A model generated the notes under the pieces. The model saw nothing but the letters and a program-made list of their open reading frames with translations. It searched no databases and was not told the DNA's origin. A DNA stretch of 64,000 nucleotides from Varroa destructor. Taxonomy: Eukaryota > Arthropoda > Arachnida > Mesostigmata > Varroidae. Position 1 is the stretch's first letter. Every line of letters starts with the position of its first letter. The DNA lies in NCBI RefSeq assembly GCF_002443255.2, contig NW_019211455.1, positions 22,171,126 through 22,235,125 of the forward strand. The letters are read 5' to 3'. Made by a program: the position numbers and the translations under genes. Shown here one piece after another: positions 1-13,724 of this stretch.

Positions 1-1052
1 ATGTATAATTGCCACAGCAGAACGCAGCGCCACATCGAAAAATACGATCGACGGGCATAATTACCAGTTAGAATTCTAGATACGGGTCATGAATAAAGTC
101 TGTGAACAATATCTTGCCGGACCTTTTCCGACAGCTACGAATATTTATTATATATAGTCCTGTCGCAGCAACAATCTATATACGTTTGCTAAACAAAGGA
201 TTTTCTCCAGTTACATAAGGCATTCTACTAGGTTTTACGATTTGAACTAGCCGATAGGAGATAATAACAGGACGTGCCTCCTCTATGACTTTTTGTTTCA
301 TGTTCTTCTCGTACTTTGTTTCCACCCATTATTTTATCGACATATTAGATAACCTAGTATATATATATAACTAGAAATTACTCGATATCTGTTTGCCTAC
401 GACGTTCTGACACCTATCCTATTATTTTACTCGAAAGAATTCGAGTATTTATCTGACAAGTGCAAAGGAAATTTAAAATTGAATAGAGACTGACCGTCCA
501 CCGGCTGGCTGCTGCTCGTCGTCCAAATGAGATTTGAATGTAGAGTAATGGCGGCCTTTAGGGAGGAGGAAAACTGCCAGAAAGAAATTACTGTCACTAC
601 AAGCGTCACGTAGGTAATCTTCTGGCCGCTGACTGGTGCACAGCGGAGAGATTTGGTTTAATGGGCCACTTTAATTGACAACCCATTCTAGTTGTCAGCT
701 CCAAAGTAGCGGCTGCCACGCTCTTCGTTGGACGTAATAGAAATCTTTAGGTTCTCGGATGCCAAACATCTCATCAGAGACGGAATGGACCATTCGCATT
801 GGATACAGAGACCCACACGTAAATAGAATGGAGGTTATGGAGCAAATTTGCCTTTGTTCCGAACGTCTGTACGCGTTCGCGCCTCCTTAATGGATATATC
901 CTAACCTAGATATATAACTTGATACATAGATGGATTCGGCGTGGATTTCTGAAATAAACTAAGAACTAAGGATATTTCAGATGTGTGAAATACATATACA
1001 CTTAAGTATATGATGCTTTTCTCACGCTTACAAACGCATGCTAAATTAATCA

Positions 1053-1055
<3 letters not shown>

Positions 1056-1086
<31 letters not shown>
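1056..1086. repeat. (TA)n microsatellite
   Basis: About 15 uninterrupted TA units. This is a simple dinucleotide repeat with no gene next to it and is probably length-polymorphic. Confidence 0.97.
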
Positions 1087-1090
<4 letters not shown>

Positions 1091-3758
1091 AACAAGGAAA
1101 AATTCCGTGGGCTTTTTATATAGAATAACTGAATTTTCTAAAATGGATAGTACCATCAAAAATAGCACGTCTGTTGTATTAACCCATGTGTACTGGAGTT
1201 AAAAGATTAAATTCGGAAATCATAAATCAGCGATCCCGAGGCATGCTATTAAACTTAACGCGAGAGATGCGAGACGATCGTATTGATCGTAACAGAAAAA
1301 AACATGCAGAGAGAATTTAAACAGGCGTGAAGTAAACAAGCGTAGACGCTTTTATGAATGGATGGACATCATAAAACCAATTGTACCGTTTGATGGCTGG
1401 AAATGGACCGAAATATCGAATAATGAATGCTCAACGGCAGAAAGCAAACGCGGCTGTTTATCCTGAGAAACACGTGCGCTAGCATTTAAAGGGAGAGGGA
1501 CAAAAGATGTGACGAAAATGGTGATCATAAAATAATGTTAAAGCATTTGGGAAATATAGAGACAAGATATAAGAAATAGGAGGAAATGACCCAGTTGAAT
1601 CGGCAATCCGCACTTCAGTCAGGCGCGGTGCCTGAAACGATCGAGAAATTTCTTTAGGATAATGTGAAGAGCTAAAAAAATGTTTTCATTTTTGCTAACA
1701 TCTATTGGTTGTCTAACAAACAACGATAAATATCGACTCGCTATTGTCTATTTTAAATTGTACCCCGTATAATAAAGTTTACTAGATTTTCGTACTTGCC
1801 GTTAAAAATTCCGCCTTCATCTGAGCGACACGCGATACTTGAACTAACGCTATAGCATTAATGAGCATCGCGTGTGTGGGTAAAAGAAAATTAACGTTAA
1901 AAAGTAGTTTCGGAAACATTGAATTAAGTGTTCCTGTTGAAAGGGTACATTCGATATTGATCAGATGTATTATTGAAGGTGTGCTACTTCTTAACGGCCA
2001 GCTATGAGCTCTTATAAGCTACAAGTTTCTATCTTAGCTACATTTCGGCTACAGAAACTCTTCTAAATAAGGTACAAAGGGTTACACGATTCGCACGTAT
2101 AAGATACGTATTATTGTCACTGGACGAATACCTTGAAACATGAAATGAGCACCCGGCCAAGATCCAAACTTTATTCCTCACAAGCCTTCCCGACACAGCC
2201 TGGTTTGGGTGGGTCGACACAAGGAAAGTGGGTCGATTAGGACAAACACAATTCCTACTAAAATCATTTTAGTGCATCAACATGTATATGAGCAATTATA
2301 TTTTATTCATATGACATAGCACTCACTTTATTACGATAAATTTAGTTTCAATTTTCTAAAAAGTCATTTGTGGTTTAGCCCTTTTATACCGTTACAATAT
2401 GTTTCCCAATATAGATATATATATATATACTTTGTTTGTGGTAATTTTGAGTGTCGTCGAATCACGTAACGCACGAGCAAGCTTTGTCCGCATTATAGAA
2501 ATCATACTCTACTTACAGCAGTGTATGCACATTCATTACCGTTTTCTACCGCAGAAGAGGTAATACAAGTATTACTGCCTCGCAAGAAGGGCTCTGCTTC
2601 TTTCAAATTATGGAGAAGTAGCAGATTGCAGCGCTCCATAAAAAACGGTGCACAATAGGCTATCACAGCGTTCCTGTCCGACAAAGGGTGATGATAGCGT
2701 CTTTCCCAACTGATTCCGGCGTACGTCGGATGACACGACAAACCTTTCGAACGAATACGTCTCCCCGTTCACCAACGAGAAGATAAACAAGACCAAAGCG
2801 TTAAAGATATGATAACGACGACGCTGCTGATTATGATGATGTTAATACTGTTATGATTCAAAGCAAGCACTTGTTTTCAAGGCACTTTCACTATATCGTA
2901 TGTGCTTCGCAGACGACGTTCATAGGTAAGAACTACCTCTAATGTCTCTGCTGTCAAACGTAAGAACGTGACTTTCTATGTACATATGTTGTTGTAGCAT
3001 CGCATTTCCACCATGGACAGCTTCTGCCGCTGTTGTTGTTGTTCTAATAGTTGAACTAACGATCAGATTGGGTCGTCTATCTTGTCTATTGGGACGCGCG
3101 TTCCGGTGTTATCGAGAAGATAATTACGGCAGCTGATGCAGAAAAATGGTTTGCTGATTTAGAAAAAATTGCCTTTTCATTTTAGTAATAAATATTATTA
3201 TTAATACAGTTAATGTGGATGTTATTGTTTATGAACAACGTAGCTTCCTCGCTTCGAAGTAAGGACTGTTATTGTGTCGTGGAATTATTGGTTCGAATAC
3301 TTGTACATCAGTTTAGTGTTGTTAGCAATTGCTATGTAAGTGCATCACATATACACACACATATCGGCCTACACTTACAGAATCTCCAATATTATGTGTT
3401 ATTATTTGCAAAGGGGTACAGTATTGTGGTACTTAGTTTGCTCTGCGACACTGCTGGGCGTAGTGTTGCCCGGCAATAGCGCCACACGAAGGGTTAGTTA
3501 GCGATCTCAGGCCCGCTAAACGCAAGCTAAATGACAGACCGTCGCGAAGACGAAAAGCACCAAGCGAGAGAAAGAGAGTGAATCGAATGAGACAGATGAT
3601 TGTTTAGATGCTAGGATCCAGCTATAGAAGTGGTGGCCTTTTTAGCTCATTTAACCATCAGCAAACACCCATAACGCACTGACATGTTGTGCTCTTGCTA
3701 CGAAAGTAAAAATTTGTCCTAGCTGTTGCCTAGGTTTCGTGCTATGCTAATAAAATCG

Positions 3759-3779
3759 CGATGCCGTTTTGCGGCATCG
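3759..3779. repeat. Short perfect hairpin
   Basis: Eight-base arms (CGATGCCG and CGGCATCG) flank a 5-base loop. The shape resembles a bacterial terminator stem but no T-run follows, and nothing else here is prokaryotic. It is probably a chance palindrome. Confidence 0.7.
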
Positions 3780-3807
3780 TATCGGGCTAGATGCGGTCGC
3801 ACGTCGT

Positions 3808-3824
3808 CTAACGTTAAACGTTAG
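3808..3824. repeat. 17-bp palindrome
   Basis: CTAACGTT and AACGTTAG face each other around a single A. It is a perfect inverted repeat of 8-base arms, 28 bases after the hairpin at 3759. No function can be read from it. Confidence 0.75.
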
Positions 3825-6554
3825 TATTAAACCTTAGCATGGCAATCGCTAGCAGGATGGGTATATGAGCATGACGAAATCGCCTTGAGCTTGCTGAAAG
3901 CCCGGCAAGGACGCACATATGTAAACATATGAAACGGGTAGAAGTCGATACTTCTATTATATATAGACAAAAGTGCAGTGGAACACTCACGTAATAATGA
4001 TATGGAAAGAGTTGACATCCGCCATACGAACTTAGCCATTAGCACCAGCATTGTCAAGAGCAAGGCGTTCAACAAGCTGCGATAGTGGTTGTTTGCAAGA
4101 CTATATGACCACCTGCATCATACACGTACTGCCAAAAATTGCGGTTGAACAGTTAAGAAAAACCGCTATCGATAAGAACTTTTCAAACGTATCGACTTAG
4201 CAGCTATCAGCTACATTCACGTTATTTAGAGCGCACAATTTTCTGAAACATCGAACAGGATCCAAATATCATACATCCACAACTGAATAAACGAGCAAAA
4301 TATCAAGAGATCCCTGTAAATTTAGGTGCAAAGGGCCTAAATCAATTTTGGCTAAAATAAAAAAAAAATTAATTTTTGACTTTTAGGTACATGCATTTTA
4401 TCGACATATTTAATCGTTTCACGATGAAATCTTTAAGGATAAGTATAGTCAATCAACCTAATTATCAACCTGATAAAGTAATATTTTCAGTTAACTTATT
4501 ATAAATTATTCTAAACGATGGACTTCTTGTAGTAAACCTAAACCGAATTGCTCTATTTTTCCATAGTATTTGTTTGTAGGTTATAACTTACTAGGCGTTT
4601 ATAGTGTAATTCTTAAAGAGAAACCATTAGCAGAACTTTTCCATCCAGCTATCACCGATCACTTCGCATTTTCTGCTGCTTCTGCCTTCATTCTCAATGC
4701 TATTATTCTTTGGAGTTATAAGGATTGACCCAACACCTGGCACAGCCAACACCTGGGATGTATCGTAGGACAGAAAATGTAGAGTAGGTGCTATATGCTC
4801 ATATTGGCTTATGGCTGAAAGTGTAGAATTTGAACATCGTGGAGAATACACAGCCCTATTTTAATAATAATAATTTTTTTTGAAGCTTTGAAGAGTCGCA
4901 TGGTTTGCTAGAATTCACTTACCTTTTAGCAAACCTCTCCTTTATTTTTATATGGAAAAATATCTAACATGATTTTTGTTTTTGATCGCTCAGTATATAT
5001 TTCATAATTGAGCGTCCTGCATATCCCGCAGATGTAACGACAGCGATACTTTCCTACACACTCGCATACAATGACGTATCTAAATCGCCTCTATATAATA
5101 CAAGTAAAAAAGAAGATGTGTAGCGTTCTAAAAATTACTTCATTTTTATATTTACCTTTATTCTTCATGAATATTGAAATTACATCTGCTGCTTTGTCGT
5201 ATTTGCCCCATAGTTCATTTTTATGTATTGTGACCTGTATTCCACTCCCAGTATGTGAAAGTCAGATATGCAATCTAGATGAAATGCCTGTGCAGGCAAA
5301 AATAGTACCACAATCATAAACATGCTTGTTTAAGAGTAAGGAGCTACACAGGATTCGTGCGCATGTGTCAGTACGATCAGGCAGAATCAACCCCTAGCGA
5401 CTTCCTGAATGTGTAAAAGTTTTCCGGTGAGACGATAACAGCACTCCTGGTGTTGGCTCATAATAATAAGTATAAAATTATTTATAGTTGTCAGCATTAT
5501 CGTCGCTATGTGCATTTGTGTGTGCTTGTGTGCATGCATGTTAGTAAGAGGATATCGATGAGGGCAGCATTGCTATAGTGTTTTTACACTGTTGTTTGCT
5601 CACTTAGTTAGACGAGCGTTCCGATGGTGGAACGGAAATCTCCAAGTTGAAGTCAATTTCATCTCAGCGTTTCGTCAGCGTTAACGCCGGCGCGGTAGTG
5701 GCTTAATTGAAACGGAATCAACGGACAGTTACTACAAAAGTACAGAACGTTTGATATAGGATCACAGGATATGATAGCGAAATATCTGAATTAAAGTAAT
5801 TTGACAATCGAAGTAAGTTATTTAAATATAGCAAAGTAAGTATAGTGCACACTAATGGAATAATACCACAAAATGATTTGAACTGTTTAGTCATTTACTA
5901 AAATAAATCGTTGGATAAAATAAATTGAAGAGGTGCCTCGGAAAAATTATGATGGGACAGATGTAACGAAAACAGTGCAATGTAGGACGATAAAGTTATA
6001 TAACCAATTTAAGTTCAGAACCCAAGTACACGTCGCCGTGAGAGTGGACATAGCCTAGCGTAGATACGAAATGTGCATAGCACCCAGTTTTTATTAATTA
6101 AAGGCGGACTAAGTACGAGAAAAGGAAAAAAATGAATACGTCTGGGTATTTATACGTAAAGACGGCAGTTACTCTGCATGCAAGCTGTTGTCCGTTACCA
6201 CGTAGGTCGAATGGTGACAGGTAGTTACCCTTTTGAACTATTTGAGACCTGCAAGCGGTTCTCGCCATTAACCGCTGTGGACATAGATGTATCAGCTTGG
6301 TCACCGAGAACGTTTCAAGCATCCTTTGGTCCGTGTCAGCGCTCGCCTTGATTAAAAAACTCGTCCTATTGCATTGCCCACTGTTATAGTCGACAACGAC
6401 GTCGCCTCGTGCGAAGGGCGGCTTAAGCGTCAGTGAAAGTGATGACTGATGTTATCTTACTGTTTGATTATTTTGCACTCACTCAATAACAGCAGCATCA
6501 GTAGCTACAGCTGCGTATCTCTTTACTGCGTTCTTCGTTTTCTTGGAACCGCCT

Positions 6555-6577
6555 CTCTTCTTCTTCTTCTTCTTCTT
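6555..6577. repeat. (TTC)n microsatellite
   Basis: Roughly seven CTT/TTC units. One + strand frame reads it as a run of leucines, but nothing supports that frame as coding. Confidence 0.85.
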
Positions 6578-7371
6578 ACGGCTGTCGAACTATTCTCGTC
6601 TATTCTAGTTGCTAACCCCAGTTCTACTACTACCGCTGCTTGATGCCTTGCTGTTGTGGGGGCTATAGGCACTTTTCATCTTTGACGATGCAGTTAGCAA
6701 CTAACCGAGTGGCTTATAGGCTGGTCATTCACTTATCTTATGCTTAACGGCTATAGTAGCATTCTGCTAATAGTATCGGGAGAACTCTACATATGATAAT
6801 AGATTCCTGTATGAAATAGTTTCGCGGGTCAGTTCTGGTCAGCGACGGCTGCCACTCGTCGCCGTGAACGGGTGGTGACGTGAGCAGCTTAGGTATAGTT
6901 TGAGCTGAGGGGCCCAATGCAGACGAGCCGATGGACGTCGCGTCGGAGCCTGTGTCTTCTGCTTGTCTCACTGGTCAAGAGTGGCGTTGTGAATGAGTTT
7001 TGTTGTTTCGCTAGTAGTAGTTTTAGAAGCAATAACCACACTCGTAGTAGAAGTGGCCGGTGCTGTTTTTTGCATGGTGCCATGCCCGGTGGTAACGGCT
7101 GTAATCACTGATTGACCCATTATCTTTCTATGAAAAATCTTACTTAGACCGTACCATAATCTGAACGATGATGTGACGACGACTTAGCGGATATAATCTA
7201 CGGGATAAGACGACCCGTGGATAGCTCCGTCGTTTTAGTGTGTGCAGTTCAGATTTAGCTGTTTGCGAAGTTGCAGACACCGATAACCTCGCTGTCATGC
7301 GTTATAATACTACGCGTCTAGTATGAGACCAGGCAAAGTCGGCGGGACACGTTGAGATTAAAAGTAGTTCA

Positions 7372-7602
7372 ATGAACATCGTGTACCTGTACACATTGCT
7401 GTTCGCGATACACCTGAACAGGAAGGCCGCGGGGCTGGTGTCGTGGCTTTACGCACTCCTCACAGGAAAACTGTGCCCGCGAAGGGGGCACTCACTTGCC
7501 TTCATAATGCACGTCGGCATTACGGAATTACTTACAGAGTCCCGTTGCGCCGGGCACTCCCTTACAGCAAAACAACTGTCGTTTCGACTGCATAGTTGCT
7601 AA
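7372..7602 (+). CDS. Weak ORF candidate, 76 codons
   Basis: An ATG-initiated frame of 76 codons lies in a local GC-rich patch, with many codons ending in G or C over its first half (AAC ATC GTG TAC CTG, later AAG GCC GCG). The N-terminus is hydrophobic (IVYLYTLLFAI), so a signal or anchor segment is conceivable. The opposite strand is also open over part of the patch, with a similar codon look, so strand is uncertain. There is no splice signal or recognisable domain. It may simply be a GC-rich non-coding patch; I include it because its base use differs from its surroundings. Confidence 0.12.
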   Translation: MNIVYLYTLLFAIHLNRKAAGLVSWLYALLTGKLCPRRGHSLAFIMHVGITELLTESRCAGHSLTAKQLSFRLHSC

Positions 7603-10600
7603 GCAGCCAGTCGGATAGGCGTCCGAGACCGACATTTTTTATTTATTGAAACCAGTAAGATTTTAGTAAGAAGCCAGTATCATAAGCGAGAACGACTCTA
7701 ATTAAACTAGTTTAGAGGTGGTTGCTCTAATCCTAGTAAGCGACAACTTATTATCTGTACAGCACAGCTGTACACGGCAGATAAAGCAGCGGTAAGTGCG
7801 TGTTGGATGATTATTCAGCGAGGCCTTCACTTAACTGCGTTGTTCATGAAATCAATGAACTCCGTGTGAATCTCACAACCTCGCGCGCCTTGCTACTTGA
7901 AGGCCGAGATCGGTCGATTAAATTCAAAAAAAGTTCAAGTCCTTCTGTGACGAAGAATATTGCTGTTTCAGTCATTTTAACATGGGTAAACTGCCAAAGT
8001 TAATAGAACGAATCTACAAAAATCGATCGACCCACAATAACAGTTCAGGTTAAAAAATTCGAATGCTAACTGTGCCGTGTCGTGTATATTTGGTTGGCTG
8101 GCGATCTAAATTGGAAATTTGAAGAACACGCTTCATCTGTACCACTGAACAATTTGCGTAGAGATCATTTTACTTCGACGCTGATTTGTTGCAATGTCAC
8201 AAAAAGATTAATTTGAAAGAACAAGTAGATAGTCACTGAATAAAAAAGCCTATTAACTAGGCGATTTTACTTGTTAACAGGTCCATCCCGGCTGTTCTCT
8301 AATACACTTGCATTTCCTCTGGCCAAATCACCGATTCGGTTCGAACAAACGGATTGTATTATTTGAACTCCAAATAGGACACTAACGTTGTTGAATAGAA
8401 ACTAAGCCTGTAGAAAATTTATGACCTAAATAAGTATAAACTTTCATCAAATCTATTTAAGCTCAAAAATAATGGATGACCTTGGTAAACGTTCGGGGGG
8501 CGTCCCCTTTACATTTCAGATAGCAAATCCATTATCGACCGTTCATTCATACAATGTACGCGTAATAGGCTCTCTTAAAGATCGAGACGGACTATTGACA
8601 TTGATGTAACAGCGAATGGCCCGACAAAACAGCGTGGTGCGGTCTTTTGTGAAGCGCCAACTGTCCTATTCAATCATCAGCCGGCTATTCGTTATCCGTA
8701 AACTGTGAGCTACGAAGCAAAAAACCAGAAATCCTCTAACGCTACAGGAAGAATTAACAAATCAATAGTGAGTATCGTGAAAGTAAATATTTAACTAGCT
8801 AATCTAATCATGATCCTCTACATGTGACAAAGCGATTATCAAAATCAAATGCCGGGTGCGGTACAAACCGCTTGCTAAAGTAGATTTGATCATCAATTGA
8901 TTGATTAGAGAATAAAGACCGATATAAAATATAGGTCTATAGAGGCACGAGCTGACTTGAACCTGGAGCTTTTAACGAACCCAAATTACTAAGGGACGAT
9001 CTAATTCAAAGCTGAACTAACTTACGATCGTATATTGATAATTACCAATTGTCGAACCGACAAAATAATATCTTTCTGCAAACCCTAATATATCGACATC
9101 GCAAATTAATAACGTCACTTCTGTTATATTATGCGATATTCAACTCCTCAGGTCAGTTGCTGAGCGATATACGCTAGCCTTTCGAGTTTACGAAGTAAAC
9201 CATTTGAGGACGCCACCTACTCCATCCACCGCGCACCCTCTCCCATTCGCCCCCCCATTGAGAAAGGGTAGTACAGGCTCCCGAAGTCTCAAGCAGAGAA
9301 AGAGCGAGCTGTGCCTTCCAGATGAACTCTAGCGTAGCTAAGCTGTAAACGCCCGCTTGGTATGCTGCGACAAGCGGCGAGCAGGCTCCCGGCCCAGGAG
9401 CAGCTTTTAGCTAGCCAAGAGCCAGAGATAGTCAAAATAAAGCAACGCGTCAGGTAAAGTGCCAGTTGTTTTGTTGTTCCTGGCCGTATTCGTTGCTAAT
9501 TCTCTGCCCGTAGGCTAGTCATCGAGTCCAGCAGAGCTCCCCGGGCCGATGACCCATCCAGCAGTGATAAAATGCTGTTGTTATTTGAGGCGTCGCACTG
9601 CTCTGAGCGGCTCTCTTATTAGGCTACTCAAAATAACTACTAGGATGCTGTCGACTATCAGGAATAGGATCATAGCTCAACAAAAGGCTTACCGGAAATC
9701 GCCGACAATTTGCCAACTAAGTTAACAGAGACGGTTACAGCTACACTATGCCTTCCGTATACCCCACAGCGCATTCTACGTATCTGTACCGACAGCCACA
9801 GTTGTCGTTTCTTCGTTCCGATCACAGTGACAAGAACTGTGGTGGGTATCGTAGGGAAAACCCCAGCGAACGAACGCTCTACCAAAAGCAGAAGCTATTT
9901 AGTCTCGTCAAAATAGGTTGTGCCGAAAGCGACAGGCAAACGCGACAGCAGCGACAACGACAACTGGTACAAGTGCAGCCCAAAAAACGGCCGTAAAATA
10001 GTGTCACGCGTGTATTCTTCTGCGTCAGAATGACAAACCTATCTAACAACTATTTGTTGCAACAGAGTTCACAGGAATACGCAGGTGTGTCTGTGTACAA
10101 GACGCCAATAATATGATTACCGCTAATACAATCATAACAAGTGCCGCTCATGTGATCTTACATTACTGAATATCCATCACCACTGCTGCCTTATCGCCAA
10201 CTGAGTAAAGCGGGTGGCGCGCCCCATTGGAAAAAAGGTTCACTTTGTACGGCGACAGTGTCGCTCTAATGATAACGCGCTGTAGGATTTTGTAATGTCC
10301 ACACTTTTATACGGAATGACAACAACGCAACGATCTGCCATGCAAAGACGGTTACGGCTACTGACTGAGATCATTTTTGATACTGACCAACCAGACCCGA
10401 ACTATAACCACAATAAACCTTTTATAGAAGTAGGATGTTTTCTTCATGTGGTCGAGTGCGCCGAATAAATGGTTTCATTAAATGCGTGAACGAATAGACG
10501 TGTCGCTGTGTGTGACTGCTGAGTAGAGTACTTCCGCCGGTAACTTCCTTTGTGCCTATATACGCGTTGAAGCTACGTGTGGATAATGGCCAAAAACAAT

Positions 10601-12535
10601 ATGATAGCACTGCACGATGCATAGCTTTCTGATTTGATAACTGTACGCATGTATATTTATAATCATCACAAAATAACAATACCAAATTCAATTAGGATTA
10701 AGCAGCGATGGAATCTTCGAATCAGAACAGAATGTAGCTTATTTCAACAATGTGTTCAATGCTTTAGAACCAATTAATCCCCGGGACAGACCTCGCGGTG
10801 TCAAAGATGCTCATGAAGCTAGCCGCGGACAGCATTCTGCTAAGCAGGATCATTATCAGTAAGAAACTTGAGGAACTCTGATTTGCGGACGAAAAGGATC
10901 CAACCCTGCTTGTGTTTGCCGAGAGAGAATATTTCTACGATACATTACATTCATTGTTTCAGCATTATAAAGCATTTAGTATAAAGAAACCATAATAGAA
11001 TTGGCGTCTCCGCACACAAAGGTGTGCGTGATTCGGTGAGATTGTCAAGCTGCGTGCTTTTACAGGAAGCATCGCTGCTACCGCAGAACAGCATGGTGAC
11101 CACGATATTTTGGTGCTTTCGTATCTGAAAAGAGGGATAGTTACCAAATAGAGGCCGAAGTTTGGAAATTGCTTGGAGTTGAACACGAAGTCAATTTATG
11201 TGCATACTAGACAATAAAGAAGCAAATACTTGTGGCACCCACCACGAAAACACAGTGAAGCGGACTAAAGCTTTTACGTAGTAGGCCAATGATAAGTATT
11301 ATTTCTAACTAATCGTACTGAGCGCAAGTGTAGCTCCTAGTCGGACGTTAGTTCAAGAAGGATACATTAAATATTGGTATTGTAATTATTGTTTGGTTGT
11401 TAACGGATATTGTGTGCTAGTCTGGTTGCCTTTGTCGTTGTATCTCGTTCTGTCACGCCAGCGTCTGCACGCTGTTCGTTGTTAAGAGTGTCGTCAATTT
11501 CAACGCGAGAATGACTAGCGTTCAACGGAACATGAAGGTATGTATGAATATGCCGCATCTATGTAGCTATACGATAGCTAGCTATAGTGCAGATATCTAT
11601 GCAGGATTCCCTATTAATATACAGTAGGCCTACATGTAAGTCATATAACAAATAGAAGATCAGGTTGTATCATCCTGTTTTAAGGGAATATGTCTTGTTA
11701 GTGCCGAGCGTCCATGTCGTCGCGCATGCACTCCACCGATGAATGAAGCACGCGCATACTTAATGCACGCAAATGTCAGAATCTGTCGCTAGAGTAAAAA
11801 GCGCTAGCTATTGAAATTCACTGCAGTTATTTATCATATCGATGTTTAAAACGTGCCTTTATAGATCAAAAGCAAGCTTCGTTACTTTCTGGAACAAAAT
11901 TAGAAAGGACAACCTCTGGGACAAGGATTATTAGGGATAGCTCCTTATCCTATTATTCTCTCATTTTACGTCAGTTCTCAAGTGCAACACTGAGCAAAGC
12001 AATATGTATGAGTGTTTGATCTAAGCGAACATTATTAATATTATACACTTGTTATTTGTAGGAGCCTTACCTCCTACGCATACTGAATGAAGCTAATGTA
12101 AAATAACGACGACATGCTTCTTTTTCTGACGCTGTGAAATCGAATGAACCAAACATGGAGACGTAGAAATTTGTCAATACAATCATATATCGTTTGCAGT
12201 AGCTCTGTTTCCTCTCACTACTATTGCCATTGTTTCTCTCTAGAGTATGATACATGCTCACTCAGCGCCCATGGCCGAGCAATTGGGATCACAGACGCGT
12301 TCGCACCTCACAGATGCCGTGCAATCAACTTGTATGTAATATTATTGAGTACTGTCACCGATAGTATATTATTCGATGACAACAGGAAGATCGAAGTACG
12401 ATTTCTCTCTGGGCGCTCACGATCGGGTACAATTTCCGCCGGCGTCCCAATATAGTTTCTGCTAGCATATATACATACCACTGTTGTTATTTCTCATATG
12501 TTTGACATGCTATTATAAAATGCAGGACTTAATAG

Positions 12536-12555
12536 AAAAAAAAAAAAAAAAAAAA
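12536..12555. repeat. A20 homopolymer
   Basis: Twenty consecutive A residues. It could be the tail of an old retroposed copy, but no recognisable body or target duplication lies next to it, so only the homopolymer itself is claimed. Confidence 0.95.
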
Positions 12556-13673
12556 GACATATTCGGTTAGCTCTAATCGCTTGTTTGACGTCAAAGTCAA
12601 TATTGAAACAAACCAGAATATCTAATTATAGTTCCTTTGGTCTACGTGAGTCTGCTATCGCTTCCAGGCGTATTTACAATGAACCTTTTTATGATTTGTG
12701 GGAGAATATGTCATGTGTGATAGGGTCTACGGTTCAGTTGTTTCGGTGCTTCGTCTTCGATGTGTATAGATCATAAAGTTGAAGCGAACGAATGTTTACT
12801 TAAAGCTCTCAACGTATAATTAACTAAGAACTTTTTCACATGTTTAGGTCTTTTACTTTCAATTTAAGTATGCACCATTATTATCTACAATTTTCTACCG
12901 CTTGAATAATAAATGATTTGCCACGTTGCCGTTCAACTCTATGGTACAAATGTCTACGAAGTCTTCTGTCGGGATTCAAACATCATGTTGAAATTTAAAT
13001 AATTTCCCGTTTGAGAAGTTATTGAAATTTAAAAACAGTAGTAATATGTTTCGATAACTCCTGCATTGTTGCTACCGCGATTCTTGCGGTGTGAGATTAA
13101 ACGTTGTTGTACAAAACGAGTGGTTTGCGTCTGTTTATCCTCCGGTAGAATTCTTTCCGTCATTGCCTTTAATTGTTAAAAGTAGACTTCAGCCGTACAC
13201 TAAGATGTAGTTGGTAATCAGACGTACAGGAGAAACTTTTTTTAGATATGTTGCCGGTTCGGTCACATCCTTCAACTAATGCGACATTCTACGATTATTG
13301 TAGACATTCATTTGTTCATTTGACCGAGGTGAAAAAGTATGGTATTTTCTGTGACCTGTGTATTAACGCCCGTAAACTCTGACACAATGTTTAATTTGTC
13401 ATGATTTCAAGTTTAAAGTTGCCTTCCGTGATCTATTTCGATCAAACTCTGAATTTTCGGATTCGCTATGGTTCATTACGGTTCGCCTACTTAGAGCTCG
13501 ACTAACGACATTCGAGCAGACGACCTCAGATTTCAGAAGACGAATGCAGTTTGAAAAAGGTATTGCAAAAATATCGCACTGTTATGAAATAGTGTCACCT
13601 TGAAATACGGAATTTATATATTATATCCAGTACGAGACAAACCAAATTTTAATCTCATATTTCAAGATGACGC

Positions 13674-13676
<3 letters not shown>

Positions 13677-13719
<43 letters not shown>
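13677..13719. repeat. (AT)n microsatellite
   Basis: About 21 uninterrupted AT units, the longest pure dinucleotide run in the window. It is self-complementary and likely to extrude as a cruciform or to slip during replication. Confidence 0.97.

Positions 13720-13724
<5 letters not shown>

Larger units (their letters stand above)
1..7371. other. No convincing gene; AT-rich non-coding stretch
   Basis: No open frame here combines a good start, codon bias and splice sites in agreement. The stretch holds the AT microsatellite at 1056, shorter AT runs near 357 and 2414, two small hairpins or palindromes (3759 and 3808), a TTC run near 6555 and a GTT run near 3030. A minus-strand frame at about 2517-2741 ends in a consensus-like donor (GTAAGT), but it has no credible acceptor or ATG, so it is not called. 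Confidence 0.6.

Noticed and set aside
2911..2924. AG/GTAAGA junction on the + strand (CATAG then GTAAGA)
   Set aside because: Same core as the ratchet-like sites, but the preceding 20 bases are not pyrimidine-rich.
4915..4930. AAAAG/GTAAGT donor on the minus strand
   Set aside because: The upstream sequence is purine-rich, so it cannot be a fused acceptor-donor site, and no open exon precedes it.
10366..10377. Twelve bases identical to the 5' end of the bantam microRNA
   Set aside because: The flanking sequence cannot form the required precursor hairpin. One or two such 12-base matches to known microRNAs are expected by chance.
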